Shown here: positions 1-6,996 of the stretch, piece by piece
Layout: the number at the start of each line of letters is the position of its first letter
Position numbering within the stretch: position 1 is the stretch's first letter
Program-made: the position numbers and the translations under genes
Source of the DNA: JBGOUP01 sp041477655
Lineage (GTDB): Bacteria; Patescibacteriota; UBA1384; 2-12-FULL-50-11
Reading direction: 5' to 3'
NCBI GenBank assembly: GCA_041477655.1
Contig: JBGOUP010000030.1
Location: forward strand, 1-9,944
Length of the DNA: 9,944 bases
The notes under the pieces: model-generated
The model's database searches: none
Seen by the model: the letters and a program-made list of their open reading frames with translations, nothing else
Told to the model about the DNA's origin: nothing

Positions 1-870
1 CTTAGCCAGCTCCTGAAGATAGCGGCCGTAATCGTTCTTCTTGAGCGGCTCAGCTAACTCCAACAACTCTTTTTTGCTGATATAGCCCATGCTAAAAGCA
101 ATCTCTTCAATACTGCCGATCATTAGGCCGGTTCTTTTTTCCATGGTCATTACAAACTCACTAACTTCCAGGAAACTATCGTGAGTTCCGGCGTCAAACC
201 AAGCAAAACCACGACCAAATAAGCTGACTTTGAGTTTTTTATTCTTAAGATAAGCCTCGTTAACAGAGGTTATTTCTAGTTCGTCACGATCCGACGGCTT
301 AATTGAACGAGCGACCTTGGCTGCGTTTTTATCATAGAAATACAAACCAATAATAGCGAAGTTAGACTTAGGGCTTTGGGGCTTCTCTTCAACACTGAGG
401 ACATTACCTTTTTTATCGAATTCAACTATTCCATAGCGCTCGGGATCGTGAACAGCGTAACCGAAGATGTGAGCGCCGCCGTTATGCTCAACGTCCTCCT
501 TGGCCCTACGAAGTAGGAAGGGAAGGCCGTGACCAAACAAAATGTTATCGCCCAGAATTAAACAAACATCATCATTGCCAACAAAGCTTTCGCCAATAAT
601 TAACGCTTCGGCCAAACCGTTAGGCTTCTCCTGGGCGGCATAGGCTAAATTCAAACCAATCTGCGAACCATTGCCAAAAACTTCTTCGAATCGGCCGATA
701 TCTTTAGGCGTAGAGATGATCAAGATATCCCGTATACCGGCCAGCATTAGTACTGACAACGGGTAATAGATCATCGGTTTGTTATAGATGGGCAGAAGCT
801 GTTTACAGACTGGCAGTGTGACTGGGTAAAGCCGGGTGCCGGATCCCCCAGCCAAGATAATACCTTTCAT
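1..870 (-). CDS. rmlA: Glucose-1-phosphate thymidylyltransferase RmlA, 3' end cut by window edge
   Basis: Cytoplasmic nucleotidyltransferase that joins glucose-1-phosphate and dTTP to give dTDP-glucose, the first step towards dTDP-L-rhamnose and other dTDP-sugars. I translated the minus strand from the ATG at 870: 290 codons are open to the left edge with no stop. The signature nucleotide-binding loop LAGGSGTRLYP is at residues 6-16, followed by KQLLPIYNKPMIYYPLS (23-39), LGDN (106-109, metal-binding Asp108), EEKP (161-164) and WFDAGTH (224-230, Asp226). These match the known catalytic and metal sites of RmlA. The last visible residues, NDYGRYLQELAK, align with the extreme C-terminus of the roughly 290-residue family, so only a few residues should be missing. 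No Shine-Dalgarno motif precedes the ATG. It diverges from the flippase gene; rmlB, rmlC and rmlD, its usual partners, could lie beyond the left edge. Confidence 0.96.
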   Translation of the reverse strand, partial: MKGIILAGGSGTRLYPVTLPVCKQLLPIYNKPMIYYPLSVLMLAGIRDILIISTPKDIGRFEEVFGNGSQIGLNLAYAAQEKPNGLAEALIIGESFVGNDDVCLILGDNILFGHGLPFLLRRAKEDVEHNGGAHIFGYAVHDPERYGIVEFDKKGNVLSVEEKPQSPKSNFAIIGLYFYDKNAAKVARSIKPSDRDELEITSVNEAYLKNKKLKVSLFGRGFAWFDAGTHDSFLEVSEFVMTMEKRTGLMIGSIEEIAFSMGYISKKELLELAEPLKKNDYGRYLQELAK

Positions 871-879
871 TGCTTTACA

Positions 880-908
880 AATTTACCCGAGTTTAACTCA
901 CCTGTAAA
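880..908 (-). promoter_or_regulatory. Candidate sigma70-type promoter for rmlA
   Basis: On the minus strand, TTTACA (903-908, five of six matches to TTGACA) is followed after 17 bases by TAAATT (880-885, four of six matches to TATAAT). The predicted transcription start, about seven bases on, falls practically at the rmlA ATG (870), which would make the message leaderless or nearly so. This rests on motif matching by eye in an A+T-rich spacer; other -10-like hexamers exist nearby. Confidence 0.35.
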
Positions 909-910
909 TA

Positions 911-939
911 TTGTCCTGAACTGTTATAGGTTAGATAAT
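911..939 (+). promoter_or_regulatory. Candidate sigma70-type promoter for the rightward gene cluster
   Basis: TTGTCC (911-916, four of six to TTGACA) and GATAAT (934-939, five of six to TATAAT) are separated by 17 bases, the preferred spacing. Transcription would begin near 946, giving a leader of about 18 bases before the ATG at 965. This is the only sizeable non-coding stretch upstream of the rightward cluster, so a promoter is expected here. It lies just upstream of the candidate rmlA promoter on the other strand, and the two overlap in the interval 903-916. Confidence 0.45.
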
Positions 940-964
940 TCAGATAAAATTGAAGCAATCGCAT

Positions 965-2416
965 ATGACTATCGCTCGGAAGGTTGCCCGAAATACCCTG
1001 ACTCAATTAATTGGTCGATTTTTAACCGTAATTTTGGGGTTGATTTTACTCAAGGTTATTACCAAGAATTTAGGAGTGGAAGACAGCGGTAAATATCTTC
1101 TTTCTCTAACCTATGCCCAGTTTTTTTCAACAGTCACTGATCTGGGTCTGAACGCTTATCTAACCCGTGACATCGCCAAATCTGGTCAGGTCGAGGCCAA
1201 TGATATGTTTAGAAAAGTCCTTAGTTTAAGGTTGATAACTGGGACATTTTTTCTTGGCCTGGCTCTAATTCTGATCTTCTTTCTTCCTTACACCCCAGTT
1301 TTACGAGGAATAATTGCCCTGGCTCTTATATCTGGCTACATCATGCTACTCAACAGCATGTTAGTGTCGATATTCCAAGGTTTCTTGAAGATGGAAACGC
1401 CAGTCATTGCTGATGTAATAAGTAAGATCCTGACGGTTGCTGGGGTCCTCTGGGTAATTCTGACCATCAAGTCCCTGCCAATGATTATGACCGTTATCAT
1501 TATTACGGCGGTAATAAATTTGCTAATTAACTTAATAATGCTGATGCGAATATTTAAGTTCCAACCAACCTTTAAAAGAGAGCAATGGTCAGCAACGCTT
1601 AAGTCGACTCTGCCAATTTGGGTGACATCTGTCTTGGTTCTTATTTATTTTAAAGTCGATAGCCTTCTACTTTCAGTCTTGCCTTTGCCAGGTAACAAAA
1701 ATAATTTGGTTGAGGTAGGTTATTACGGTACGGCCTATAAATATATTGAAATATTTATTACTTTTCCGGTCATATTTTTGGGAACAATGTTGCCGGTTAT
1801 GAGTGCCAGTGCCCATAGCGACACCAAGCGCTTTAACTCTTATTTGCAAATATCACTAGACTTCCTATCGGTTGTAGCCCTGCCAATTTTAGTCGGGACC
1901 TTTGTCTTAGCCCGTCCGCTGATTACTTTTGTTTCTAGCCCCGACTTCCTACCGGCCGTGCCAGCCCTAAAAATCCTGATCTTCGCCTTCCTTTTTTCGG
2001 CTTTAGGCGGTATATTCAGTTACGCTATTCTTAGCCTTGATCAACAAAAGAGGTTAATTTTTCCCTATGCTTTTGCTACTGTCTTCAATATTGTGATCAA
2101 CTATTTTGCCATACAAAGATTTTCCTACATTGGAGCGGCTGTGACTACAGTGGCAACGGAAATAATCGTGGCCAGTTGTGCCTACCTCATCGTTAAAAAA
2201 CAGACCGTCTTTAAGCCCAATTTCTCCGTGTTTGCCAAGGCCGTGTTATCAGCTGTAATAATGGGCCTGCTTTTATCGCTTCTGCCCGGTATAAATGTCT
2301 TCGGTGGTTTCGTCGTTGGTGTAGTCTCTTATTTGATTGTCCTTTATCTGCTGAAAGGCATTGAGCCCAGAATCCTTGAAGTAATAAAATTAAAGAAGGC
2401 ACCAGCCGATTATTAG
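965..2416 (+). CDS. wzx: Wzx-like oligosaccharide flippase (MATE/MOP superfamily)
   Basis: Multi-pass membrane protein predicted to move undecaprenyl-diphosphate-linked oligosaccharide units from the inner to the outer face of the cytoplasmic membrane. At 483 residues, with about 14 hydrophobic segments, it has the usual size and topology of the polysaccharide biosynthesis (Wzx/RfbX) family. Typical family stretches are the N-terminal NTLTQLIGRFLTVILGLILL (10-29), the first-loop TDLGLNAYLTRDIA (58-71), KVDSLLLSVLP then VGYYGTAYKYIE (230-262), and the second-half SLDQQKRLIFPYAF (357-370) and YIGAAVTTVATE (388-399). The tail is short and basic. The start is uncertain: a TTG at 950 is in frame, but the ATG at 965 begins the natural amphipathic N-terminus and is preferred. 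It is the first gene of the rightward cluster and is followed by glycosyltransferases, which supports an export role. Wzx, Tuo-type and peptidoglycan-precursor flippases are related; the context favours Wzx. Confidence 0.9.
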   Translation: MTIARKVARNTLTQLIGRFLTVILGLILLKVITKNLGVEDSGKYLLSLTYAQFFSTVTDLGLNAYLTRDIAKSGQVEANDMFRKVLSLRLITGTFFLGLALILIFFLPYTPVLRGIIALALISGYIMLLNSMLVSIFQGFLKMETPVIADVISKILTVAGVLWVILTIKSLPMIMTVIIITAVINLLINLIMLMRIFKFQPTFKREQWSATLKSTLPIWVTSVLVLIYFKVDSLLLSVLPLPGNKNNLVEVGYYGTAYKYIEIFITFPVIFLGTMLPVMSASAHSDTKRFNSYLQISLDFLSVVALPILVGTFVLARPLITFVSSPDFLPAVPALKILIFAFLFSALGGIFSYAILSLDQQKRLIFPYAFATVFNIVINYFAIQRFSYIGAAVTTVATEIIVASCAYLIVKKQTVFKPNFSVFAKAVLSAVIMGLLLSLLPGINVFGGFVVGVVSYLIVLYLLKGIEPRILEVIKLKKAPADY

Positions 2417-2432
2417 TTATTAACTTGAACGA

Positions 2433-3437
2433 ATGAACAATCAGCTAATTAGGAGAGTCGAACAGGTTTCGGTGGTTATCCCACTTTATAACGCCAAGTC
2501 CTATATAACCCAAACGATTGAATCAATACTCCAGCAGGATTTTGGGGACTTTCACCTATATATCGTTGACGATCACTCAACCGATGGGAGTGCCGATATA
2601 GCTAAAACTTACGCAGATAAATATCCGGATAAAATCTCCTACCAACGAGGAATTGTTCGCGGTGGCCGGCCAGCGGTTGGCAAAAATATTGGTATCAAGA
2701 TGAGTAAGGGGGAGTACGTTGCTTTTATGGATCATGATGATTGGTGGGATAAGGATCACCTGACATTGCTAGTCGCGGCGATGGAGGATAATCCCAAAAT
2801 TGGCTTAGTTGGTGCCAACGCAGTTATATATGACAGTGAGCAGAAAAAGTCGTTGGGTAATTTTTGGCAAGATCCGAAAAAACTGAAACGGGTTGATTTG
2901 CATCTAGAAACACTTTTTGAGCCTCCGTTTGCCACCTCGTCGTGCATGTTATTGCGTCGGCAGGCTTTAGATGAGTTAGGGGTAATGGATGAAGCTCTTT
3001 GGATGTCCGATGATCACGAAATCGCCATGCGGATTGTCCTAAGTCACAAATACCTAGTTGAGGCATTACCAAAAACGACTATTTATCGTCGTTGGCACTC
3101 CCAGAGCCTGTCAAACGTCAAAGATTCAATTTCGATTGCTTTGGGTGATGTTGAGCATATTTATAGCAAGTTTGTTAATCGTCCAGATATCAGTGAAATA
3201 GAGCGAGCTACTCTACGGCGATGGTATCAGACAGTTAGAAGACGCTGGGCAAATTATCTGGTAGCAGTGGGAGATATTGATCAGGCTAGGCAGATTTATA
3301 GAACCCTCAAACTCCAAGGCGAATTCAAATTGCCGGTAGCGGCTATCCGGTTGCTACTGACAGTCTGGCCAGGTTTGGCTCGGAAGATTGTTAGCGCCAA
3401 GCGAGCCTGGAGTTTTAGGCACCCACAGTTGCGCTGA
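2433..3437 (+). CDS. Family 2 glycosyltransferase (GT-A fold)
   Basis: Predicted cytoplasmic, membrane-associated inverting sugar transferase that adds a residue to the lipid-linked glycan; donor and acceptor cannot be told from the sequence. In the 334-residue protein the GT2 core starts at VSVVIPLYNAKSYITQTIES (12-31), followed by IVDDHSTDGS (44-53, uridine/nucleotide-binding Asp), the metal-binding DxD-type motif DHDDWW (100-105) and a later acidic DDHE motif (193-196) at the place of the catalytic base (ED motif). Residues from about 235 onward form a helical tail, including a stretch (roughly 258-292) that resembles a TPR-like helix pair, which is common in GT2 enzymes of surface-polysaccharide loci. 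The gene follows the flippase by 16 bases and is followed by the GT4 gene after one base. The sequence before the ATG has no clear Shine-Dalgarno motif. Assignment to GT2 is secure; specificity is unknown. Confidence 0.92.
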   Translation: MNNQLIRRVEQVSVVIPLYNAKSYITQTIESILQQDFGDFHLYIVDDHSTDGSADIAKTYADKYPDKISYQRGIVRGGRPAVGKNIGIKMSKGEYVAFMDHDDWWDKDHLTLLVAAMEDNPKIGLVGANAVIYDSEQKKSLGNFWQDPKKLKRVDLHLETLFEPPFATSSCMLLRRQALDELGVMDEALWMSDDHEIAMRIVLSHKYLVEALPKTTIYRRWHSQSLSNVKDSISIALGDVEHIYSKFVNRPDISEIERATLRRWYQTVRRRWANYLVAVGDIDQARQIYRTLKLQGEFKLPVAAIRLLLTVWPGLARKIVSAKRAWSFRHPQLR

Positions 3438-3438
3438 T

Positions 3439-4542
3439 ATGGCCAAAATCCTTTTTTACACCGACAGCGGCTACTACTCCGGGGCTGAAATCTATTTCAG
3501 CCGGCTGATTGGCTTTACTCTGGACGAGGGTTATCAAGTTGGGGTGCTGGTGTCACCGGCGTTTGAGCGTTCTAGCCATCCCGTTTGGTCCGGCGTGGTT
3601 GGCAGATCATCAGCCAATATTGCCTACATTGCCTCCGGCAGTAAACTTAATTTTTCCTACGTAGCCAAGTTGTGGCGATATCTTAAAACCAACCAACCAG
3701 ACCTAATTGTTTGTAACATGTGGTCGCCTTACGCCAATACTTGGTTGTTGGTGCTGGCCTGGCTCTCGGGGATTAAAGTGCTGGCGATTGAACATTTCTA
3801 TCAGGAAAAATCCGACATTGGCTGGCCGCTTCGGCCGTTGAAATTATTTGCCTACCGGTTGAAAAGGGAGTTGGTTGGCCAATTTGCCACCGTCTCCCAA
3901 GTCCATAAGCGTGTTTTAGTTGAGGAGTTTGGTTATCCGGCCGATCGGATATCAGTTATCCAGCCAGGCGTAGATTTTTCCGGTCAGCCAATCGAAGCCA
4001 AGAATAATGCCCGGGTCGAGCTAGTCTACTCCGGTACGCTCGAGCCAAGGAAACGACCGATTTTTCTGCTCGAAGCCCTCATACCTCTCCGCCAAGAAAA
4101 CTGGCACCTGACCATGCTCGGTCAGGGCGTTCTTAAGCAAGAAATCGAGACTTTCATTGCCAGCCACCAGCTAGATAGTCAAGTAAGTCTGACTGGTTGG
4201 GTCGAGAATGCCCCAGAAATCCTGTTAGGCAGTGATATTTTTGTCCATCCGGCTATCTCGGAAAACTTTTCGGCGGCCATTATCGAAGCCATGGCGGCCG
4301 GGCTACCGGTGATAGCCAATAACGTCGGCGGCAACCCCGAAATAGTCACGGACGGCCAAACTGGCCGGTTAATTAGACCAGATCTAGCCGAGTGGTCGGA
4401 AGCACTTAGACAACTAATTGCCAGCCGGGAGCTACGGGAGCGCATGGGACAGGCCGGCCGACGCCGCTATCAAGATTCGTTGACTCTCCAGGGAATGGAG
4501 TCTAGGTTTAATAGAGTAGTCAAAATATGCCTAGAGCCTTAG
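3439..4542 (+). CDS. Family 4 glycosyltransferase (GT-B fold)
   Basis: Predicted retaining glycosyltransferase using a nucleotide sugar to extend the lipid-linked repeat unit at the cytoplasmic membrane face. The open frame extends upstream to an ATG at 3388, but that would overlap the preceding GT2 by 50 bases and add 17 residues unlike the family; the ATG at 3439 gives MAKILFYTDSGYYSGAE, the classic N-terminal strand and SGAE glycine loop (14-17), for a 367-residue protein. The second Rossmann domain has YSGTLEPRKRP (197-207, Arg204/Lys205 at the donor-phosphate site), TMLGQG (225-230), and the EX7E motif (Glu275 to Glu283) in SENFSAAIIEAMAAGLPVIA (274-293). NVGGNPEIV (295-303) and GRLIRP (309-314) complete the domain. 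It sits one base after the GT2 stop and overlaps the next gene by 16 bases. Its local base composition looks slightly more G+C-rich than its neighbours, judged by eye. Donor sugar unknown. Confidence 0.94.
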   Translation: MAKILFYTDSGYYSGAEIYFSRLIGFTLDEGYQVGVLVSPAFERSSHPVWSGVVGRSSANIAYIASGSKLNFSYVAKLWRYLKTNQPDLIVCNMWSPYANTWLLVLAWLSGIKVLAIEHFYQEKSDIGWPLRPLKLFAYRLKRELVGQFATVSQVHKRVLVEEFGYPADRISVIQPGVDFSGQPIEAKNNARVELVYSGTLEPRKRPIFLLEALIPLRQENWHLTMLGQGVLKQEIETFIASHQLDSQVSLTGWVENAPEILLGSDIFVHPAISENFSAAIIEAMAAGLPVIANNVGGNPEIVTDGQTGRLIRPDLAEWSEALRQLIASRELRERMGQAGRRRYQDSLTLQGMESRFNRVVKICLEP

Positions 4543-5870
4543 AGGACGATCAACATCTTGTATCAGCGACTTTTCAGAAAATGGTCTTGGGGTTAATTTT
4601 TGCCGCCGTGGCCTTGGGTCAGCTAATCAGATTACAAATTTTTCTTGGCACAACTTCTGCCCTTAACTCTATAGATCTAGTTATCGTTTTTGTGACAATT
4701 GTCTTTGGCTTTTTGAGTTGGCGTCGTCGGGGATTGGCCGACCTTACCCGAAGCGTTAAGAAAGTTTGGTTTTGGCGGGCCATCTTCTTATTTCTTCTCT
4801 GGGCGTTGATATCACTTGGACTAAACGCTTCTCATTTAAGCGGGCGGGAGGGCTTCGTCGCTTTTTCCTATTGGCTACGTTTATTCCTGCTGATCTCTTC
4901 AATCTATTTGTTGTGGCTTAGTCAGGTAATCGGATCTAAGGACAAAATAGTTAAATTGTTCATTTATACTTCAATGTTCGTAGTCTTTCTTGGCTATCTT
5001 CAGTTGATCTTGGTACCCAATTTCTCGTTTATGTCCAAGTTCGGTTGGGATCCTCATGTCGGCCGGATGCTATCAACGTTCTTCGACCCGAACTTTCTGG
5101 GAGCGTTTCTAGTTCTAAGCCTAAGTATAGTAGCCAATCAACTTGTCCAAGAGAAAGGTAGCAATCGAATAGTTCTTTGGCTGTTTTTCTTTCTGGCTTG
5201 GTTGGCTCTCTATCTGACCTTCTCTAGGAGCGCTTGGGTAACTGGAGCGATTGCCCTTAGTCTGGCTGTCTGGCCACGCTCTTGGAAGACCGGACTGCTT
5301 GTCCTAGCAATTTTTATTATTGTTGCTCTGATCCCCAACAGACTCTCGTCGCGCTTTCTCTTAAGTGGCTCGCTTCTAAATAACCAGGCTATCAATAGTA
5401 AAGGTTTGAATAACTCTTCAGTTGGCGTCGAAGGCTTAGTCGGGAGTCAAGACCTAAGCGCCGCCGCTAGGTTGGTCTCAATCAAAAAGGGTTTAACTCT
5501 GGCCAAGCAACACTGGCTAATTGGAGTTGGCTATAATAATTATGGGTCGGCTCTGCTCAAGGCCGGTCTGACGACCGATCAGTTTGCCAGTAGCCACGCC
5601 GGCAACGGTTCGGACAGCTCGCTAGTTAATATCTTTGCTACCACCGGAGTAATAGGTCTGTCTTTGTTTCTGATCTTTTTCTTGGGAAGCTTAAAATGGC
5701 TTTATCGTCTCTGGCGGCAAGGCAAGGACAATCTGCTTGGCGCAAGTATGTTTGGCTTTAGCCTGGCTTGGTTAGCCGGATCATTCCTAGACAATACCCT
5801 CCCTTACGTTTTCATTTTGCTTCCGTGGTTACTATTGATGGCGGTTCTAATTCCCAAGACTGATGGCTAA
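4527..5870 (+). CDS. O-antigen ligase/polymerase-family membrane protein (Wzy/WaaL superfamily), first copy
   Basis: Polytopic membrane glycosyltransferase of the Wzy_C/WaaL type, expected to act on lipid-diphosphate-linked glycans outside the membrane. It either polymerises repeat units or transfers the chain to an acceptor. The 447-residue protein has about 10-12 hydrophobic segments. Family marks are RMLSTFFDPNFLGAFL (180-195), YLTFSRSAWVTGA (229-241), and a long external loop (about 270-365). That loop contains AARLVSIKKGLTLAKQHWLI (313-332) with conserved Arg315, GVGYNNYG (333-340), and His357 before SLVNIFATTGVIGLSLFL (365-382). In WaaL-like enzymes the Arg and His of this loop are essential. 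The loop is rich in Asn, Gly and Ser between 283 and 310. The start at 4527 overlaps the GT4 gene by 16 bases; ATG 4581 is an alternative that would leave 429 residues. Polymerase and ligase cannot be separated by sequence. Confidence 0.85.
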   Translation: MPRALEDDQHLVSATFQKMVLGLIFAAVALGQLIRLQIFLGTTSALNSIDLVIVFVTIVFGFLSWRRRGLADLTRSVKKVWFWRAIFLFLLWALISLGLNASHLSGREGFVAFSYWLRLFLLISSIYLLWLSQVIGSKDKIVKLFIYTSMFVVFLGYLQLILVPNFSFMSKFGWDPHVGRMLSTFFDPNFLGAFLVLSLSIVANQLVQEKGSNRIVLWLFFFLAWLALYLTFSRSAWVTGAIALSLAVWPRSWKTGLLVLAIFIIVALIPNRLSSRFLLSGSLLNNQAINSKGLNNSSVGVEGLVGSQDLSAAARLVSIKKGLTLAKQHWLIGVGYNNYGSALLKAGLTTDQFASSHAGNGSDSSLVNIFATTGVIGLSLFLIFFLGSLKWLYRLWRQGKDNLLGASMFGFSLAWLAGSFLDNTLPYVFILLPWLLLMAVLIPKTDG

Positions 5871-6996
5871 AAAAGCCACGGTTTTAATGGGATTGACCCT
5901 GCTATTTTTCGCCGCCGCTTCAGTTAAAGTTGGCCTCAAATCGCTGGTTTTTTATCCTCCAGAGTTTGCTATTTATCTTTGGTTGATTGTTGCTCTCGTC
6001 AGTATTGGCTGGCAAGGGTTACTAAAAACCTTTAGCGATTTGCCAAAACAGGTCAAGCTAGCGGTGATTTTTATTGTTATTGGCTCACTTCTGGGAACAT
6101 TCTTCTCTCCACTCTTCCCGACCAGTCTTGGTGCCCTAAAAACCTGGATGTTTGCCCCGATGCTAATGGCTTTACTCCTAATTCAGGCTGATCTAAATTC
6201 CGGGGGAAAAAATAATGTCCTGACTTTATTGGCGATAGTCTTGATAGCGCTTGGGCTATGGCATTTCGGTTCGGCCACTATCAAGGATCGTCTGGCCGGT
6301 GTTTATCAATCACCCAACATTTATGCCGAGTTGCTTGCCCCCCTGGTAGCCTATTTCTACATCGCTGTCAGGGAGAAGAAATCAACTTATATCCTGACGG
6401 TTTTATTTCTGGCCATGATGGCGATCATGTTATTACTGACCAGATCTTTAGGTGGGATACTGGCACTGGTTGGGGTGGTCGGTATCTATGAAGCGACCAG
6501 ACATCGCCGCTGGTCCTACTGGTTGATCGGCGGCTTAATTATCCTTAGTCTACTTACTTACCAAAGGCTGAACTTGGCCAACAATTCATTTGAGTCACGT
6601 CCGCAAATTTGGCATGTCGGTTTGGCCATGACTAGGCTCTGGCCAGTCACTGGTGCCGGTCTAAGAGGATTTGAGTATTATTATCCGAGTCTTGTTGGTC
6701 AGATGTATGTCAATCCGATCGAGTGGTCAGTTCCTCAAGCCCATAACCTTCTGCTGTCGGTCTGGACCAATATCGGTCTGTTTGGTCTGCTTGGCTTTAT
6801 CCAGCTTTTCTGGTTCGTTTTTAGCCGCAAGAGGCTGTCTGAACCAAGTACCTGGGCGTTGCTAGCTATCTTCTTGCATGGATTGGTGGATACTCCTTAT
6901 TGGCGGATTGATCTAGCTATCCTTTTCTGGTTCTACTTGGCTCTGTTTATCGCCCAAGAGTTAAAACACAGTCACTTGGATGAAAAAGCTAGCTAG
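5863..6996 (+). CDS. O-antigen ligase/polymerase-family membrane protein (Wzy/WaaL superfamily), second copy
   Basis: A second multi-pass protein of the same superfamily, 377 residues with about 10 hydrophobic segments, expected to act on lipid-linked glycan outside the membrane. Diagnostic stretches are DRLAGVYQSPNIYAELLAP (142-160), LLLTRSLGGILAL (190-202), SRPQIWHVGLAMTRLWPVTG (245-264, with Arg246), GAGLRGFEYYYP (264-275), and PQAHNLLLSVWTNIGLFGLLG (291-311, with His294). This Arg/GxG/His pattern is the core of the WaaL/PglL-type periplasmic loop. Its loop is much shorter than in the upstream copy, and the two proteins share motifs but little overall identity by eye, so they look like different roles and not a recent duplication. 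The ATG at 5863 overlaps the upstream stop by 8 bases, and the gene's own end overlaps the next start by 17 bases. Which copy polymerises and which ligates is not decidable here. Confidence 0.86.
   Translation: MAKKATVLMGLTLLFFAAASVKVGLKSLVFYPPEFAIYLWLIVALVSIGWQGLLKTFSDLPKQVKLAVIFIVIGSLLGTFFSPLFPTSLGALKTWMFAPMLMALLLIQADLNSGGKNNVLTLLAIVLIALGLWHFGSATIKDRLAGVYQSPNIYAELLAPLVAYFYIAVREKKSTYILTVLFLAMMAIMLLLTRSLGGILALVGVVGIYEATRHRRWSYWLIGGLIILSLLTYQRLNLANNSFESRPQIWHVGLAMTRLWPVTGAGLRGFEYYYPSLVGQMYVNPIEWSVPQAHNLLLSVWTNIGLFGLLGFIQLFWFVFSRKRLSEPSTWALLAIFLHGLVDTPYWRIDLAILFWFYLALFIAQELKHSHLDEKAS

Noticed and set aside
3388..3438. Upstream ATG extension of the GT4 gene
   Set aside because: It would overlap the GT2 gene by 50 bases and adds residues that do not look like a GT-B start; the ATG at 3439 yields the canonical N-terminal strand and SGAE loop.
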